From positions 62,001 through 126,000 of the forward strand of contig CANGHH010000010.1 in the NCBI GenBank assembly GCA_947453725.1: a stretch of DNA of 64,000 nt. Direction: 5' to 3'. Below, piece after piece: positions 24,599 through 34,202 of the stretch. The DNA comes from Betaproteobacteria bacterium (lineage in GTDB: Bacteria > Pseudomonadota > Gammaproteobacteria > Burkholderiales > Burkholderiaceae_C). The first letter of the stretch is position 1. The number at the start of each line of letters is the position of its first letter. A program made the translations under genes and the position numbers. Below the pieces are notes generated by a model, which saw only the letters and a list, made by a program, of their open reading frames with translations, was not told the DNA's origin and did no database searches.

Positions 24599-24970
24599 TC
24601 AGGGCAGGATCAGCTTGGACACGGCGTCCAGCAACTGCGGCGGGTTGAAGGGCTTGACGATCCAGGCCTTGGCGCCTGCGGCGCGGCCCTGCTGCTTTTT
24701 CTCGTCCTGGCCTTCGGTGGTCAGCATGATCACGGGTACGAATTTGTGGCGCGGGTGCTGCTTGACCTGGGTCACGAAGGTGATGCCGTCCATGTTGGGC
24801 ATGTTCACGTCGCTGACGATCAGGTTCACCTTGCCCGCCTTTTCCAGCGCGGCCAGGCCTTCCTTGCCGTCGCCGGCCTCCAGCACGTCGTAGCCGGCGC
24901 GCGCCAGGGCCAGGCGCACCACCGTTCGCAGGGAGCTCGAGTCATCGACGATCAGGATGGTCTTGGACAT
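24599..24970 (-). CDS. cheY: Chemotaxis response regulator CheY
   Basis: 123 residues, a stand-alone receiver domain. The acidic pocket is D9/D10 (ILIVDDSSS), the phosphoacceptor D54 is in LIVSDVNMPNMDG, and the conserved lysine is in AWIVKPFN. Phosphorylated by CheA, it would bind the flagellar switch. No flagellar genes are in the window. It lies 16 bp after the membrane MCP gene and 32 bp before the STAS gene in the che operon. Confidence 0.93.
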   Translation of the reverse strand: MSKTILIVDDSSSLRTVVRLALARAGYDVLEAGDGKEGLAALEKAGKVNLIVSDVNMPNMDGITFVTQVKQHPRHKFVPVIMLTTEGQDEKKQQGRAAGAKAWIVKPFNPPQLLDAVSKLILP

Positions 24971-24986
24971 GGCGGTTCGGGGCCGT

Positions 24987-26213
24987 TCAGAAGAAGGTGG
25001 TCTCGGTGGCCGCCGAGGCGGCAGCCGCCGTCGGCTGCGCTGAGCCCACGGCGCGTTGTTCGTCGGTGGTGTAGCCGGCGCTCAGGAGGGCTTGCCAGTC
25101 GGCGGCAGTGGGTTGCCGGCCGGCGGGCAGCGCCTGCGCCAGGCAGGCCACCGCCGAGTGGATGGAGGTGTTCACCTGGTCGACGATCTGGTGCACGCGG
25201 TCCTGGAACTGGAAGGCCACCATCAACTGTTCGACCTGTGCCTTGACCAGCGCGCCGCGCTGGCTCAGTTCCGTGGCGCGCTGGTTCAAGGCACCCACGG
25301 CCTCGTCGACCTGGCCGACCACGCGGTGGATGGTGTCCTCGCTTTGCTGGATGACCTGCGCGTCGTGCTCCGTGTGCTGCGCAGCCTGTGCCAGCGCGGC
25401 CTGCATGTGCATGCCGAAGTCGTTGACGCGCTCGCCAATGCGCCGGCCTGTGTCGCCCGACTGGGTCGAGAGGCGGCGCACCTCGGTGGCCACGACGGCG
25501 AAGCCGCGCCCGCTGTCGCCGGCCCGTGCAGCTTCGATGGCGGCGTTGATGGACAGCAGGTTGGTCTGGCGTGCGAGCTTGGCCACGTCGTCGGCCATGT
25601 CACGCAGACCGCTGGACGCGCCGGAGAGCGTGCGCACCGAGCCCATGACCTCTTCGCGAGACTGCACGAAGCCGTGGAAGCTCTCGATCAGACCGCGCAA
25701 CTGGGTCTCGCAGCGCTCCAGGACGGCCGTGCGGGCGTCCACGCTGGCGGCGGTATGCCCGCCGCACGGGTCGACGATGGTGTCCAGCTGGTCCAGGATC
25801 TGTGCGAAGCCCTGCAACAACTGCCCGGTGGCGTCACGCAGTTGCACCTGCGCGTTGCCCAGGTGCGCTGTCCAGGTGTGTGCGGCCTCGTCCAGCCGCG
25901 CCAACAGCGCGGCGGTGGCTTCGGCTGGGGTGGCGGCGCGCGCCAGCAACCCGTCGTTGCCCACCGTGGCGGGGCGGCGGCGCAGCAGCGCAGCGGCGGG
26001 CGGCGCCAGGGCCAGCACCGCCGCCGCCGCCCAGGGCAGTGCGGCCCAGGTGGCATGGCCGGCCCACACGGCCACCCCCGAAGCCAGCCACAGCCCGCCT
26101 TGGGCCGCGGCGGTGGGCGTGAACCTCAGAACGCTGCCCAGCGTCATCCCGGTTCGAGGTGCCGAAGTGGACTGCTGTTCATCGGGTACTTCCAATGACC
26201 TATCTTTGTCCAT
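24987..26213 (-). CDS. Membrane-anchored methyl-accepting chemotaxis protein, short form
   Basis: 408 residues, shorter than usual MCPs. Two membrane segments lie close together (about 36-53 and 57-77), leaving no periplasmic sensor domain. No HAMP is evident. The signalling hairpin is [20 protein letters not shown] and [12 protein letters not shown] (about 215-260), and the later [14 protein letters not shown] is typical of this short MCP class. It is the first gene of the che operon, behind a candidate sigma-28 promoter. It may sense membrane state or a partner protein; no ligand can be assigned. The C-terminus (ETTFF) does not fit the CheR/CheB tether pattern. Confidence 0.85.
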   Translation of the reverse strand: MDKDRSLEVPDEQQSTSAPRTGMTLGSVLRFTPTAAAQGGLWLASGVAVWAGHATWAALPWAAAAVLALAPPAAALLRRRPATVGNDGLLARAATPAEATAALLARLDEAAHTWTAHLGNAQVQLRDATGQLLQGFAQILDQLDTIVDPCGGHTAASVDARTAVLERCETQLRGLIESFHGFVQSREEVMGSVRTLSGASSGLRDMADDVAKLARQTNLLSINAAIEAARAGDSGRGFAVVATEVRRLSTQSGDTGRRIGERVNDFGMHMQAALAQAAQHTEHDAQVIQQSEDTIHRVVGQVDEAVGALNQRATELSQRGALVKAQVEQLMVAFQFQDRVHQIVDQVNTSIHSAVACLAQALPAGRQPTAADWQALLSAGYTTDEQRAVGSAQPTAAAASAATETTFF

Positions 26214-26255
26214 GTCAGATTTTCTGGATGATTCGTCAGGGGCTCGACATGACCG

Positions 26256-26282
26256 GTATCGGCGCGCCCTGGCTCGACTGAA
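26256..26282 (-). promoter_or_regulatory. Candidate sigma-28 (FliA) promoter of the che operon
   Basis: Read on the minus strand, TTCAGTCG (26282-26275), 11 bp and GCCGATAC (26263-26256) resemble the flagellar sigma-28 consensus TAAAGTTT-N11-GCCGATAA: seven of eight bases match in the -10 and about four of eight in the -35, with exact spacing. Transcription would begin near 26248, about 35 bp before the first MCP start. This fits co-control of the operon with motility genes. Confidence 0.4.
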
Positions 26283-26418
26283 GTCATGATTTGCCAGGAC
26301 TAAACCTGCCTGTCTCTGGCTTGATCTGTGTCAGGTCGGCATAGGCTGGAACCCCCTTCCACCAACACGCCTGCGCCAGCCGATTCAAGGCCCTGCGCGC
26401 GCCACTGGAGCCCCCGCC

Positions 26419-26823
26419 ATGCTTACTCGTCTGACCTACGCCAGCATCGCCAGCGACCCACTGACGCCGGCCGGCGTGCAGGCCATCGTCGACCACGCCC
26501 GCGCCGCGAATGAGCGCCGGCAAGTGACCGGGATGCTGGTGTTCGACCGCAACTGCTTTCTGCAGACACTGGAAGGCCGGCGTGAGGCCGTCAGCGAGAC
26601 CTTTTGCCGCATCGCGGCCGACCCGCGCCACCGGCGCATCTTGCTGATGGATGTGCTGCCGGTTGACGAACGCCTGTTCGCCAACTGGACGATGGGCTTT
26701 GCTGCAGCCGACGCCCGGGGCCGCGAGCTCTTCCTGCGTTTTGGCGGCAGCGACGAGTTCGAGCCGCACGCGATGACAGCCGCCTCGGCACTCGGGCTGC
26801 TGCGGGCGCGCGCTGCGGGCTGA
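26419..26823 (+). CDS. BLUF-domain blue-light sensor, stand-alone
   Basis: 134 residues, a single BLUF domain with a short C-terminal extension. The flavin-switch residues are all present: Y7 in RLTYAS, N31 in RAANERR, Q49 in CFLQTLEG, and W90/M92 in NWTMGF. Short BLUF proteins bind FAD non-covalently and signal by protein contacts. It is divergent from the che operon, about 200 bp from its first MCP, so it might tie blue light to motility; that is inference. A second BLUF protein is encoded at 40009-40434. Confidence 0.93.
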   Translation: MLTRLTYASIASDPLTPAGVQAIVDHARAANERRQVTGMLVFDRNCFLQTLEGRREAVSETFCRIAADPRHRRILLMDVLPVDERLFANWTMGFAAADARGRELFLRFGGSDEFEPHAMTAASALGLLRARAAG

Positions 26824-26905
26824 ACCCTGCTGGCCGCCTTCGGGCCCCGGGGTGGGTGTTGTTTGCGTTACCCTGCCGACCCGTCCTGCTGATCAGTACA
26901 CCACC

Positions 26906-27886
26906 ATGCAATACCGTCATCTCGGCCGCAGTGGCCTGCGCGTCAGCACCTTGTCCCTGGGTTCCTGGGTCACCTACCACAACCAGGTGGACACCGGCTC
27001 GGCCGTCGAGATGTTGGCCGCCGCCTTCGATGCGGGCGTCAACTTCTTCGACAACGCCGAGGTCTATGCCTTGGGCCGCAGCGAGGAAATCATGGGCCAG
27101 GCCTTCAAGCAACTGGCCTGGCCGCGCCTGAACTACGTCGTCAGCACCAAGTTCTTCTGGGGCCTGGACCGCAACGGCGAGGCCGTCAACCGCAAGGACA
27201 CGCTGAACCGCAAGTACCTGATGCAGGCCATCGACGGCAGCCTGCAGCGCCTGGGTCTGGACTTCGTCGACCTGGTCTATTGCCACCGGCCGGACCCGCA
27301 CACGCCGATTGAAGAGACGGCGCGCGCGATGAGCGACATCATCAGCCAGGGCAAGGCGCTGTACTGGGGCACCAGCGAGTGGGCCGCCGCCGACATCCGC
27401 GCCGCCTGGGACCTCTGCGACCGCCACGGCTGGCACAAGCCGGTGGTCGAACAGCCGCAGTACAACCTGTTCGCGCGCCGGCGGGTCGAGCAGGAATACG
27501 CCCGGCTCTACGACGACATCGGCCTGGGCCTGACCACCTGGAGCCCGCTGGCCAGCGGGCTGCTGACCGGCAAGTACCGCAGCGGCGTGCCCGAAGGCAG
27601 CCGCGGTACGCTGGAAAACACCGCCTGGATGCGCGATGCGCTGGTCGACCCGGCGAAGAACGCCGCCGTGGCCCGGCTCGAACCGATCGCGGCCGAACTC
27701 GGCTGCACGCTGGCGCAACTGGCCATCGCCTGGGCGGCGAAGAACCCGCGCGTCAGCACCGTCATCACCGGCGCCTCACGCGTCGAACAGCTGCACGCCA
27801 ACCTGGGTGCGCTGGCCGTGGTCGACAGGCTGACGCCCGAGGTGATGCAAGCCATCGAAGCCGTCACCTCGCCCCTGGCTGAATGA
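26906..27886 (+). CDS. Aldo/keto reductase (Kv-beta/YghZ-like)
   Basis: 326 residues from the ATG at 26906 ([14 protein letters not shown]), the conserved N-terminus; the longer frame adds 18 unrelated residues. The catalytic tetrad is visible: D and Y in [12 protein letters not shown] in VVSTKFFWG and H in [12 protein letters not shown]. The later segment [11 protein letters not shown] and the Kv-beta-like [15 protein letters not shown] place it with the potassium-channel beta-subunit/YghZ branch. It is a cytoplasmic NADPH-dependent carbonyl reductase, possibly for aldehyde detoxification. It lies 82 bp after the BLUF gene on the same strand. Confidence 0.93.
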   Translation: MQYRHLGRSGLRVSTLSLGSWVTYHNQVDTGSAVEMLAAAFDAGVNFFDNAEVYALGRSEEIMGQAFKQLAWPRLNYVVSTKFFWGLDRNGEAVNRKDTLNRKYLMQAIDGSLQRLGLDFVDLVYCHRPDPHTPIEETARAMSDIISQGKALYWGTSEWAAADIRAAWDLCDRHGWHKPVVEQPQYNLFARRRVEQEYARLYDDIGLGLTTWSPLASGLLTGKYRSGVPEGSRGTLENTAWMRDALVDPAKNAAVARLEPIAAELGCTLAQLAIAWAAKNPRVSTVITGASRVEQLHANLGALAVVDRLTPEVMQAIEAVTSPLAE

Positions 27887-27923
27887 CGCCGCCGGCTCCG
27901 GGCGAGCCTGCGGACAAGGAAAG

Positions 27924-27949
27924 AGCCCCGCAGCCTGCGCTGTGGGGCT
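27924..27949. terminator. Terminator-like hairpin after the aldo/keto reductase gene
   Basis: AGCCCC-G-CAGC, loop CTGC, GCTG-T-GGGGCT forms a strong stem with one G-T pair, 37 bp after the stop at 27886. On the plus strand no T-run follows, whereas on the minus strand CTTTCCTT follows. It probably ends the aldo/keto reductase transcript but its efficiency and direction are uncertain. The remaining 174 bp to the next gene hold nothing recognisable. Confidence 0.5.
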
Positions 27950-28123
27950 GGTGGTGGTCGAGGCGTCCTGCAGTGTCCAGGGCTGCGCGTCCTGCCCGGC
28001 GGTGAGCACGAGCGCAAGCGCAGTCAGCACCGGCTGGCGGCCGCTGGCACGCGCCTGCCAGATCGGCCATCATCGACGCGCGGGCCCCGCGCCGGGGTCC
28101 GGTTCCCACAGAAAGTCGACGTG

Positions 28124-30244
28124 ATGAAAATGGTACTTTCCGCCGCCATCGCCCTGGGCGCCACCTCGGCCGCCGCGCTGGCCCAGACCGCGCCGCTGCC
28201 GCCCGTGGCGCCGACCCAGAGCCACGTCGTGAAGTGGCACGGCCAGGATGTCAGCGACCCCTGGTTCTGGCTGCGCGACAAGGACAGCGCGCCGGTGCTC
28301 GCCTACCTGAAGGCCGAGAACGCCTACACCGAGGCGATGACCGCCGGGCTGGCGCCGCTATCGGCCCGGCTCTATGACGAGATGCTCGGCCGCATCCAGC
28401 AGACCGACCTCGACGTGCCGGTGCGCAAGGGCGGGTGGTACTACTACAACCGCACCGTCCAGGGCCAGCAGTACCCGATACGCTGCCGTCGCAAGGCCAG
28501 CGCCGCGCTGGCCTACGACCCCCAGGCGCCCGAGCAGGTGCTGCTCGACCAGAACGAGATGGCCGCCGGCAAGGCCTTCCTGAGCATCGGCGACTACCAG
28601 GTCTCGGACGACGCCGCCAGCCTGCTGTACACGGTCGACGACACCGGCTACCGGCAATACAAGCTCTTCCGCAAGAACCTGGCAAGCGGCCAGGTCGAAG
28701 GGCCGCTGGCCGAGCGCGTGACCAGCGTGGAGTGGGCGGCCGACAACGCCACGGTCTTCTACGTCACCGAGCATCCGGTTTCGAAGCGCTCGGACAGCTT
28801 GTGGCGCCTGGCTGCCGGCGGCCAGGCGGAAAGGCTCTACGAGGAGAAGGACGAGCTCTTCCGGATCGGCGTGGGACGCACCAAGGACAAGAAGTTCCTG
28901 GCGCTGGAAGCCCAGTCCACCGACACCTGGGAAACGCGCCTGCTGGCCGCCGCCACGCCCAAAGGCAGCTTCAAGGTCGTGCTGCCGCGCAGCAAGGGCC
29001 ACAAGTACGACATCGAGCACCGCGACGGCCTGCTCTACATCCGCAGCAACCGCGACGCCAAGGACTTTCGCGTCGTCACCGCGCCGCTGGCCGATCCGGC
29101 GCCGGCCCGCTGGAAGCCGCTGGTCGCTCACCAGCCGGGCGTGCTGATCGAGTCGGTCTCGGTATTCAAGGGCCACCTCGTGCTGACCGAGAAGTCCGAG
29201 GGTCTGGTCCGCTTCCGGGTGCACGACTTCGCCACCGGCCTGTGGGCTGACGTGCCGTTCTCGGAACCGGTCTACGCGGCGTCACCCGGCAACAACCCCG
29301 AGTACGACACCGCGCGCTTTCGCTACGGGTACCAGAGCCTGATCACCCCGTCGTCGGTCTTCGACCTGGACCTGGCGAGCAAGGCCTCCACGCTGATGAA
29401 GCAGCAGGCCGTGCTGGGCGGCTACGACGCCAAGCTGTACGCCTCGGAGCGGCTGTGGGTGAAAGCGCGCGACGGCGTGCGCGTGCCGGTGTCCATCGTC
29501 TACCGCAAGGACCGCCCGCGCGACGGCAGCGCGCCGCTGTGGCTCTACGCCTACGGTTCCTACGGCTACGCCACACCGGCCAGCTTCAACAGCGCCCGGC
29601 TGAGCCTGCTCGACCGCGGCTTCGCCTATGCCATTGCGCACATCCGCGGCGGCGACGAGATGGGCGAGACCTGGCACGACGACGGCATGCTGATGAAGAA
29701 AAAGAACACTTTCTTCGACTTCATCGACGTCGCCGAGAGCCTGCAGAAGGACCGGTGGACCTCGCGCGCAGGCACGGTCATCGAGGGCGGCAGCGCCGGC
29801 GGCCTGCTGATGGGCGCGGTGGCCAACCTGCGCCCCGAGCTGTTCAAGGCCGTGCACTCGGCGGTGCCCTTCGTCGACGTGATGAACACCATGATGGACG
29901 CCAGCCTGCCGCTGACCGTGGGCGAGTACCTGGAATGGGGCAACCCCAACGAGCGGGCCGCCTATGACTACATGCGTTCCTACAGCCCCTACGAGAACCT
30001 GGCGAAGCAGGCCTATCCGGCCACCCTGGTGACCACCAGCTACAACGACAGCCAGGTGATGTACTGGGAGCCGGCCAAGTACGTGGCCCGGCTGCGCACG
30101 CTGAAGACCGACGCCAACCCGCTGCTGCTGAAGATCAAGATGGACCCGGCCGGCCACGGCGGCGCTTCGGGCCGCTACGACGCGCTGCGTGACAGGGCTT
30201 TCGAATTCGCCTGGATGCTGCAGCAGGTGGGCATCACGAAGTAG
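28124..30244 (+). CDS. Secreted S9 prolyl-oligopeptidase-family serine peptidase
   Basis: 706 residues; the ATG at 28124 has GAAAG upstream. A signal peptide ends near AAALAQ (residue 23). The N-terminal part is the seven-bladed propeller ([16 protein letters not shown] start). The C-terminal alpha/beta hydrolase domain has the triad S in [10 protein letters not shown] (about residue 555), D in [12 protein letters not shown] (about 643) and H in [12 protein letters not shown] (about 677). It resembles oligopeptidase B/prolyl oligopeptidase, here exported to the periplasm to cleave short peptides. Its end overlaps the convergent CoA-transferase gene by 11 bp. Confidence 0.93.
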   Translation: MKMVLSAAIALGATSAAALAQTAPLPPVAPTQSHVVKWHGQDVSDPWFWLRDKDSAPVLAYLKAENAYTEAMTAGLAPLSARLYDEMLGRIQQTDLDVPVRKGGWYYYNRTVQGQQYPIRCRRKASAALAYDPQAPEQVLLDQNEMAAGKAFLSIGDYQVSDDAASLLYTVDDTGYRQYKLFRKNLASGQVEGPLAERVTSVEWAADNATVFYVTEHPVSKRSDSLWRLAAGGQAERLYEEKDELFRIGVGRTKDKKFLALEAQSTDTWETRLLAAATPKGSFKVVLPRSKGHKYDIEHRDGLLYIRSNRDAKDFRVVTAPLADPAPARWKPLVAHQPGVLIESVSVFKGHLVLTEKSEGLVRFRVHDFATGLWADVPFSEPVYAASPGNNPEYDTARFRYGYQSLITPSSVFDLDLASKASTLMKQQAVLGGYDAKLYASERLWVKARDGVRVPVSIVYRKDRPRDGSAPLWLYAYGSYGYATPASFNSARLSLLDRGFAYAIAHIRGGDEMGETWHDDGMLMKKKNTFFDFIDVAESLQKDRWTSRAGTVIEGGSAGGLLMGAVANLRPELFKAVHSAVPFVDVMNTMMDASLPLTVGEYLEWGNPNERAAYDYMRSYSPYENLAKQAYPATLVTTSYNDSQVMYWEPAKYVARLRTLKTDANPLLLKIKMDPAGHGGASGRYDALRDRAFEFAWMLQQVGITK

Positions 30245-32189
30245 CGTCGCCGCCGGGCGCTGGCGGGCGCGCGGCCAGCCCGTCCAGGTGCTGCCGCGCC
30301 TCGTGCGCGCTTTCGAAGATGTGCGGCGCGACGCCGCGCTGGCGCAGCGCGTCGCCCAGCTTGGCGCGCATGAAGGCGCTGGTCGTGTAGCGGCTGACCC
30401 GGCTGTAGTGCAGGGCCGCCACTTCGCGGGCCATGTCGACGTAGGCTTCCAGCGCGTCGGGCAGCACGGTGAAATTGTCGTAGCCGACGATCGCCGGCAC
30501 CTGGCGCCCCAGCGGCTGCAGCTGGCCCAGCAGCAGGCTGCGGATCTCGGCGACGTCGGCCGCGTTGCGCACCGTGCAGCCTTCGAAGTTGGCGAAGAAC
30601 AGGCCCTGCGCGGCGTCGAAGGCGAAGCGCGCCGCCATTGGCAGGCGCAGCATCTCGGGTCGCAATTGCATGGGCTCGATGCGGAAGATGCGCGCGTCCA
30701 TCGACGCTGGCGGCGTGGGCATGTGCGGCGCGAAGTCCATCTGCGCCAGGATGTCGCGCTGCAAGTCCAGGCCGGGCGCGATCTCGGTCAATTCCAGGCC
30801 CTGCGCGCCCAGCCTGAAGACGCAGCGCTCGGTGATGTAGAGCACGGTCTGGCCGCGCGCCCGTGCCACGTCGCCCGAGAAGGTGCGGTGCTCGACCTCG
30901 AGCACGAACTTGCGCGTGGCGCCGGCGCAGAAGCTGCCGACGAAGACCACCTTCTTCGCGCTCTGGCTGATGTTGATGAAGCCGCCGGCGCCGGCCAGCC
31001 GCGGGCCGAACTTGCTGACGTTGAGGTTGCCCTGCGCGTCGGCCTGCGCCAGGCCCAAGAAGGCCAGGTCGAGACCGCCGCCGTCGTAGAAGTCGAACTG
31101 GTAGGGCTGGTCGATGATCGCCTGGGTGTTGATGGCCGCGCCGAAGTCCAGCCCGCCGGCCGGGATGCCGCCGATCACGCCGGGTTCGGCCGTCAGGGTC
31201 AGCAGGTCGATCACGCCTTCCTCGACGGCCACGGCCGCGATGCCCTCGGGCATGCCGATGCCCAGGTTGACGACGCTGTTGGCGCGCAATTCCAGCGCCG
31301 CGCGGCGTGCAATGACCTTCCGGGCTGACATCGCCAGCAGGCCGCTGCTGCTGGTCGGCACGCGCATTTCGCCGCTGTAGCCCGGGTTGTAGGGCGTGTT
31401 GAAGGTCTGCCAGTGGTTTTCGGGCCGCGCCACGACCACGCAGTCGACCAGCACCCCGGGCACCTTGACCTGGCGCGGGTTCAGCGTGCCGCGCTCGGCG
31501 ATGCGCTCGACCTGCGCGATGACGATGCCGCCGCTGTTGTGCACGGCGGTGGCGATCGACAGGCATTCCAGCGTCAGCGCCTCGCGCTCCATCGTCAGGT
31601 TGCCGTCGCCATCGGCGGTGGTGGCGCGGATGAACGCGACGTGGACCGGGAAGGCCTTGTAGAACAGGCATTCGCCGCCGCCCAGGTGGCTCAGTTCGAC
31701 CAGTTCTTCGGTGGTGGCGCCGTTCATCTTGCCGCCGCCCAGCCGCGGGTCGACGAAGGTGCCCAGGCCGATGCGGCTGAGGTGGCCCGGCCGGCCGCCG
31801 GCGATGTCGCGGAACAGGCAGCTGATCACGCCCTGCGGCAGGTTGTAGGCCTCGATCTGGCCATCCACCGCGAGCCGGCCCAGGCCGGGCACCAGGCCCC
31901 AGTGGCCGCCGATCACGCGCTTCAGCAGGCCGGCGTGCGCCAGGTGGTTCAGGCCCTTCTGGTGGCCGTCGCCCTGGCCGGCGGCGTAGACCAGCGTCAG
32001 CTGGCGCGGCTGCTGGGTGGCGTGGAAGCGGTCGGCCAGCGCCAGCGCCAGTTCTTCGGCGAAGCCGATGCCGACGAAGCCCGACGTAGCCAGCGTATCG
32101 CCGTCGCGGATCAGGCTGACGGCGTCGGCCGCGCTGACGATCTTGCCCTGGCCGGCGCGGCCGGGCTGGTGAGGAATGAGGCGGTCCAT
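30234..32189 (-). CDS. Acyl-CoA:acetate/3-ketoacid CoA-transferase (fused class I) with C-terminal extension
   Basis: 651 residues from the ATG at 32189 ([20 protein letters not shown]). The N-terminal half has the alpha-subunit pattern [19 protein letters not shown]. The beta-like half has [19 protein letters not shown] and the active-site glutamate in [15 protein letters not shown], as in YdiF-type propionate or acetoacetate CoA-transferases (about 530 residues). About 120 further residues follow the transferase, from [14 protein letters not shown] to the end, with an [16 protein letters not shown] segment. This add-on is unassigned and may be a STAS-like or regulatory module. The enzyme moves CoA between short acyl groups. 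Confidence 0.88.
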   Translation of the reverse strand: MDRLIPHQPGRAGQGKIVSAADAVSLIRDGDTLATSGFVGIGFAEELALALADRFHATQQPRQLTLVYAAGQGDGHQKGLNHLAHAGLLKRVIGGHWGLVPGLGRLAVDGQIEAYNLPQGVISCLFRDIAGGRPGHLSRIGLGTFVDPRLGGGKMNGATTEELVELSHLGGGECLFYKAFPVHVAFIRATTADGDGNLTMEREALTLECLSIATAVHNSGGIVIAQVERIAERGTLNPRQVKVPGVLVDCVVVARPENHWQTFNTPYNPGYSGEMRVPTSSSGLLAMSARKVIARRAALELRANSVVNLGIGMPEGIAAVAVEEGVIDLLTLTAEPGVIGGIPAGGLDFGAAINTQAIIDQPYQFDFYDGGGLDLAFLGLAQADAQGNLNVSKFGPRLAGAGGFINISQSAKKVVFVGSFCAGATRKFVLEVEHRTFSGDVARARGQTVLYITERCVFRLGAQGLELTEIAPGLDLQRDILAQMDFAPHMPTPPASMDARIFRIEPMQLRPEMLRLPMAARFAFDAAQGLFFANFEGCTVRNAADVAEIRSLLLGQLQPLGRQVPAIVGYDNFTVLPDALEAYVDMAREVAALHYSRVSRYTTSAFMRAKLGDALRQRGVAPHIFESAHEARQHLDGLAARPPAPGGDATS

Positions 32190-32537
32190 CGTTGCGGCAC
32201 GGGCGAAAGTGGCTGACGCTGCAGTGTGGGGGCGCCTTACGCGCTGGCAATCCAGACTGGCCCTGGCGCCGCCTTCGACCGCCCGGGCCCAGCGGGGCTG
32301 TGGCTTGAATTCCACGCTGCGCCGCGCGACAAGTTGATCCAGCGCAGCCTCAGCAGGCCGGAACGCGTCAACGATGGTGCACGCAGCCCTGCCGGTCGGG
32401 TTGCGATTTCCGGATCCACAGGCAGACCTCGCATGCATGACCCGCTCGACGCTCAGGTGGGCAAAGGTCATGCCGTCGCGGCGGCGCCCGCCGCACCCCA
32501 AGCGCTGGCCCGCTAGGCGGCGCATCCAGGAGTCCCT
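32190..32537. other. Divergent spacer with no recognised gene
   Basis: 348 bp between the CoA-transferase start and the DUF883 gene. Plus-strand frames in it have no family resemblance and unusual composition for this genome, so no gene is called. It must contain both divergent promoters. A good ribosome site, CCAGGAGT, lies at the right end for the DUF883 gene. No repeat or clear promoter match was found. Confidence 0.5.
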
Positions 32538-32882
32538 ATGAACACCGCAAGCACTTTCCCCAAGTCGACCGACGACCCCGCCGCCGCGGGCGACGGCGAC
32601 AGCATCAGCAGCCATCTGCTGGCCTTGGCCGACGAAGCCGAAGCCTTGCTCAAGGCCACGGCCCGGGCCGGCGACGAGCGCGTGCACCAGGCCCGCAGCC
32701 GGCTCGTCGATGAGCTGGCGCAGATCCGAGCCCGGCTCGGCGATCTGGAAAGCGAAACCACCGAGCGCCTCAGGAGCGCGGCACATCGCAGCGACGAAGC
32801 CGTCCACGCCCACCCCTACGTGGGCATGGGCGCCGCTGCGGCGGTCGGGCTTTTGCTGGGCTTCGTGCTGGGACGGCGTTGA
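32538..32882 (+). CDS. DUF883 (ElaB/YqjD-like) membrane-anchored protein
   Basis: 114 residues: a long charged helix (about 25-88, [20 protein letters not shown]) followed by one C-terminal membrane segment, [23 protein letters not shown]. This is the ElaB/YqjD/DUF883 pattern of C-tail-anchored proteins that in E. coli associate with stationary-phase ribosomes. The ATG has AGGAGT upstream. It is the first gene of a three-gene overlapping set equivalent to yqjD-yqjE-yqjK, a stress-associated trio. Confidence 0.88.
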   Translation: MNTASTFPKSTDDPAAAGDGDSISSHLLALADEAEALLKATARAGDERVHQARSRLVDELAQIRARLGDLESETTERLRSAAHRSDEAVHAHPYVGMGAAAAVGLLLGFVLGRR

Positions 32883-33262
32883 CGGACGCGCCTGCCGCCG
32901 GGCTGGGCGATGCGCTGCGGCGCACCGCCGCCACGGTCATGGACAGTCTGTGCACGCGCATGGAACTGGCGGTCACCGAGTTGCAGGAAGAGCGGCTGCG
33001 CCTGGCGCAACGGGCCTTGCTGGCCAGTTGCGCGCTGTTCTGCCTGGGCAATGGTCTCGTCGTCAGCCTGTTGGCGCTGGCCTGGTGGGTCGGTCCGGCG
33101 CAGGGCGCCTGGGTGCTCGCCGCTGGCGGGTTGGTGCTGCTGGGCGCGGCGACGCTGGCCCTCCACCAATGGCTCGGGCTGGCGCAGAAACATCCCCCCT
33201 TGTTGCACGAGACCCTGGCGCAACTGCGGGCCGATACCCGGGCCCTGGCGGGCGAGCCGTGA
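32879..33262 (+). CDS. Phage-holin-family/YqjE-like inner-membrane protein
   Basis: 127 residues with a TTG start at 32879 that overlaps the DUF883 stop (TTGA), so translation is coupled. A cytoplasmic helix [17 protein letters not shown] segment ([17 protein letters not shown]) precedes two membrane segments near 50-72 and 77-98. This is the layout of YqjE, annotated as phage holin family though it is not a phage lysis protein. The function is unknown; it always sits beside a DUF883 gene. Confidence 0.82.
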   Translation: MTDAPAAGLGDALRRTAATVMDSLCTRMELAVTELQEERLRLAQRALLASCALFCLGNGLVVSLLALAWWVGPAQGAWVLAAGGLVLLGAATLALHQWLGLAQKHPPLLHETLAQLRADTRALAGEP

Positions 33263-33570
33263 CGCGCGACGAATTGGCCATGCGCCGCCAGTTGCTGGTG
33301 GCCAGTGCCCAGTTGCAGCGCGCCCGGCTGGTGCTGGACGGCGCAGCCTGGCGCCAGCGCAGCGCGCGCTGGCTGGCCGGCCCCAGCAGTCTGGTCCGCC
33401 ACGGCCCCTTGCTGGCTGCCGGCCTGGCCTGTGCGGCCTCGCTGATCGCCCTCACGCGACGCGGCGCGGCACCGGCGGCGCCTCCGGCGGCTGCGGCCGA
33501 GTCCCGCCAGCGCTTCGACTGGGTCCGGCTTGCAGTCCAGGCCTGGTCGCTGTGGCGGGCCTGGCGGTGA
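33259..33570 (+). CDS. YqjK-like small membrane protein
   Basis: 103 residues with a GTG start at 33259 overlapping the YqjE-like stop (GTGA). The N-terminal helix [23 protein letters not shown] leads (quoted in part; its repeated L/R spacing is amphipathic) to a membrane segment near 50-65 (LLAAGLACAASLIALTRRG). A C-terminal RFDWVRLAVQAWSLWRAW completes it. Position and layout match YqjK of the yqjDEK cluster. No function is known. Confidence 0.72.
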   Translation: MTRDELAMRRQLLVASAQLQRARLVLDGAAWRQRSARWLAGPSSLVRHGPLLAAGLACAASLIALTRRGAAPAAPPAAAAESRQRFDWVRLAVQAWSLWRAWR

Positions 33571-33670
33571 ACACTGGCATCCCGGTTGACAACACGCAAT
33601 GCCCTCTGCATCGGGCGCGCGACATTGAAGCCATGCTGATGCAGCGGCTCTGCCAGGGCGAGAGGTCACC

Positions 33671-33985
33671 ATGAAACGCAATTCGACGGGCTCGGGCGCC
33701 GGCCTCCCGGCCAGTCAACCGTCTGGTGCCGGGGTGGGGGCCCATCCGCTCAGGGACCGCGTCTGGCGTATCAGCGCCCACGCGCCGCTGGGCGAGTGGG
33801 TCCAACGCGGTGCGCAGGTCAAGCCGCCATCGAACGCCGACGACCAGGCGGGTCGCGAAGCCAACTGGGCCACGTCGACCTTCGATTTGCTCGATGGCGT
33901 CACGGTCATCGAAACGTCGGACGTAGCGAGCGTCGCGCTGCTGGACCTGTTCTTCGAGCCACCCGATAGCCGCAAAATCGGCTAG
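33671..33985 (+). CDS. Hypothetical protein
   Basis: 104 residues from an ATG with GAGAGG upstream. No family is recognised. The N-terminal 30 residues are Gly/Ser/Pro-rich and probably disordered; the C-terminal part, STFDLLDGVTVIETSDVASV and LLDLFFEPP, looks ordered. No signal peptide or membrane segment. It lies 100 bp after the YqjK-like gene. Composition is less GC-biased at third positions than its neighbours, so it is only a moderate call. Confidence 0.5.
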   Translation: MKRNSTGSGAGLPASQPSGAGVGAHPLRDRVWRISAHAPLGEWVQRGAQVKPPSNADDQAGREANWATSTFDLLDGVTVIETSDVASVALLDLFFEPPDSRKIG

Positions 33986-34011
33986 ATCGACAGGTCGGCG
34001 CCAGAAACAAC

Positions 34012-34044
34012 AGAGGGTCAGCGGCCACTGACCGCCAACCCTCT
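34012..34044 (-). terminator. Terminator of tRNA-Phe
   Basis: On the minus strand AGAGGGT and ACCCTCT pair around an inner stem-loop, followed by GTTGTTTC. It lies 8 bp after the tRNA end, as expected for an intrinsic terminator of the tRNA transcript. A competing inner stem, GTCAG-N6-CTGAC, is also possible. Confidence 0.6.
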
Positions 34045-34052
34045 TGAATGCT

Positions 34053-34128
34053 TGGTGGCCTGGGGCGGAATCGAACCACCGACACGCGGATTTTCAATCC
34101 GCTGCTCTACCAACTGAGCTACCAGGCC
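34053..34128 (-). tRNA. tRNA-Phe (GAA)
   Basis: The 76-base sequence on the minus strand begins GGCCTGGTAGCTCAGTTGG and ends with the encoded CCA. The anticodon loop reads ATTGAAAATC, giving anticodon GAA. The acceptor stem GGCCTGG pairs with CCAGGCC, and the T-arm contains GGTTCGATTCC. It is a normal bacterial tRNA-Phe. Genomic islands often insert at tRNA 3' ends, but no integrase or repeat is seen here. Confidence 0.98.
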
Positions 34129-34202
34129 TTGCTGAGCCTTAAAGTATAGCCCGAAGGACGTCAGTTGCGGCGCCGTCTGGCGATGCGACCTTGCCGGCGG
34201 GC

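Noticed and set aside
24987..25010. C-terminal ETTFF of the short MCP as a CheR/CheB tether
   Set aside because: The second position is not aromatic, so it does not fit x-aromatic-x-x-aromatic.
26321..26334. TTGAT-N4-GTCAG resembling an FNR half-palindrome before the BLUF gene
   Set aside because: The right arm has a mismatch and no flanking symmetry; weak compared with the site at 54721.
27776..28030. 84-codon minus-strand frame beginning MLTALALVLTAG in the spacer after the aldo/keto reductase gene
   Set aside because: The start looks like a short signal peptide, but the rest runs antisense into the reductase and has no family support.
32226..32516. 96-codon plus-strand frame in the spacer before the DUF883 gene
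   Set aside because: No ribosome site, no motif and composition unlike nearby genes.
34018..34128. Possible island insertion site at tRNA-Phe
   Set aside because: No integrase, direct repeat of the tRNA end or mobile gene was seen nearby.
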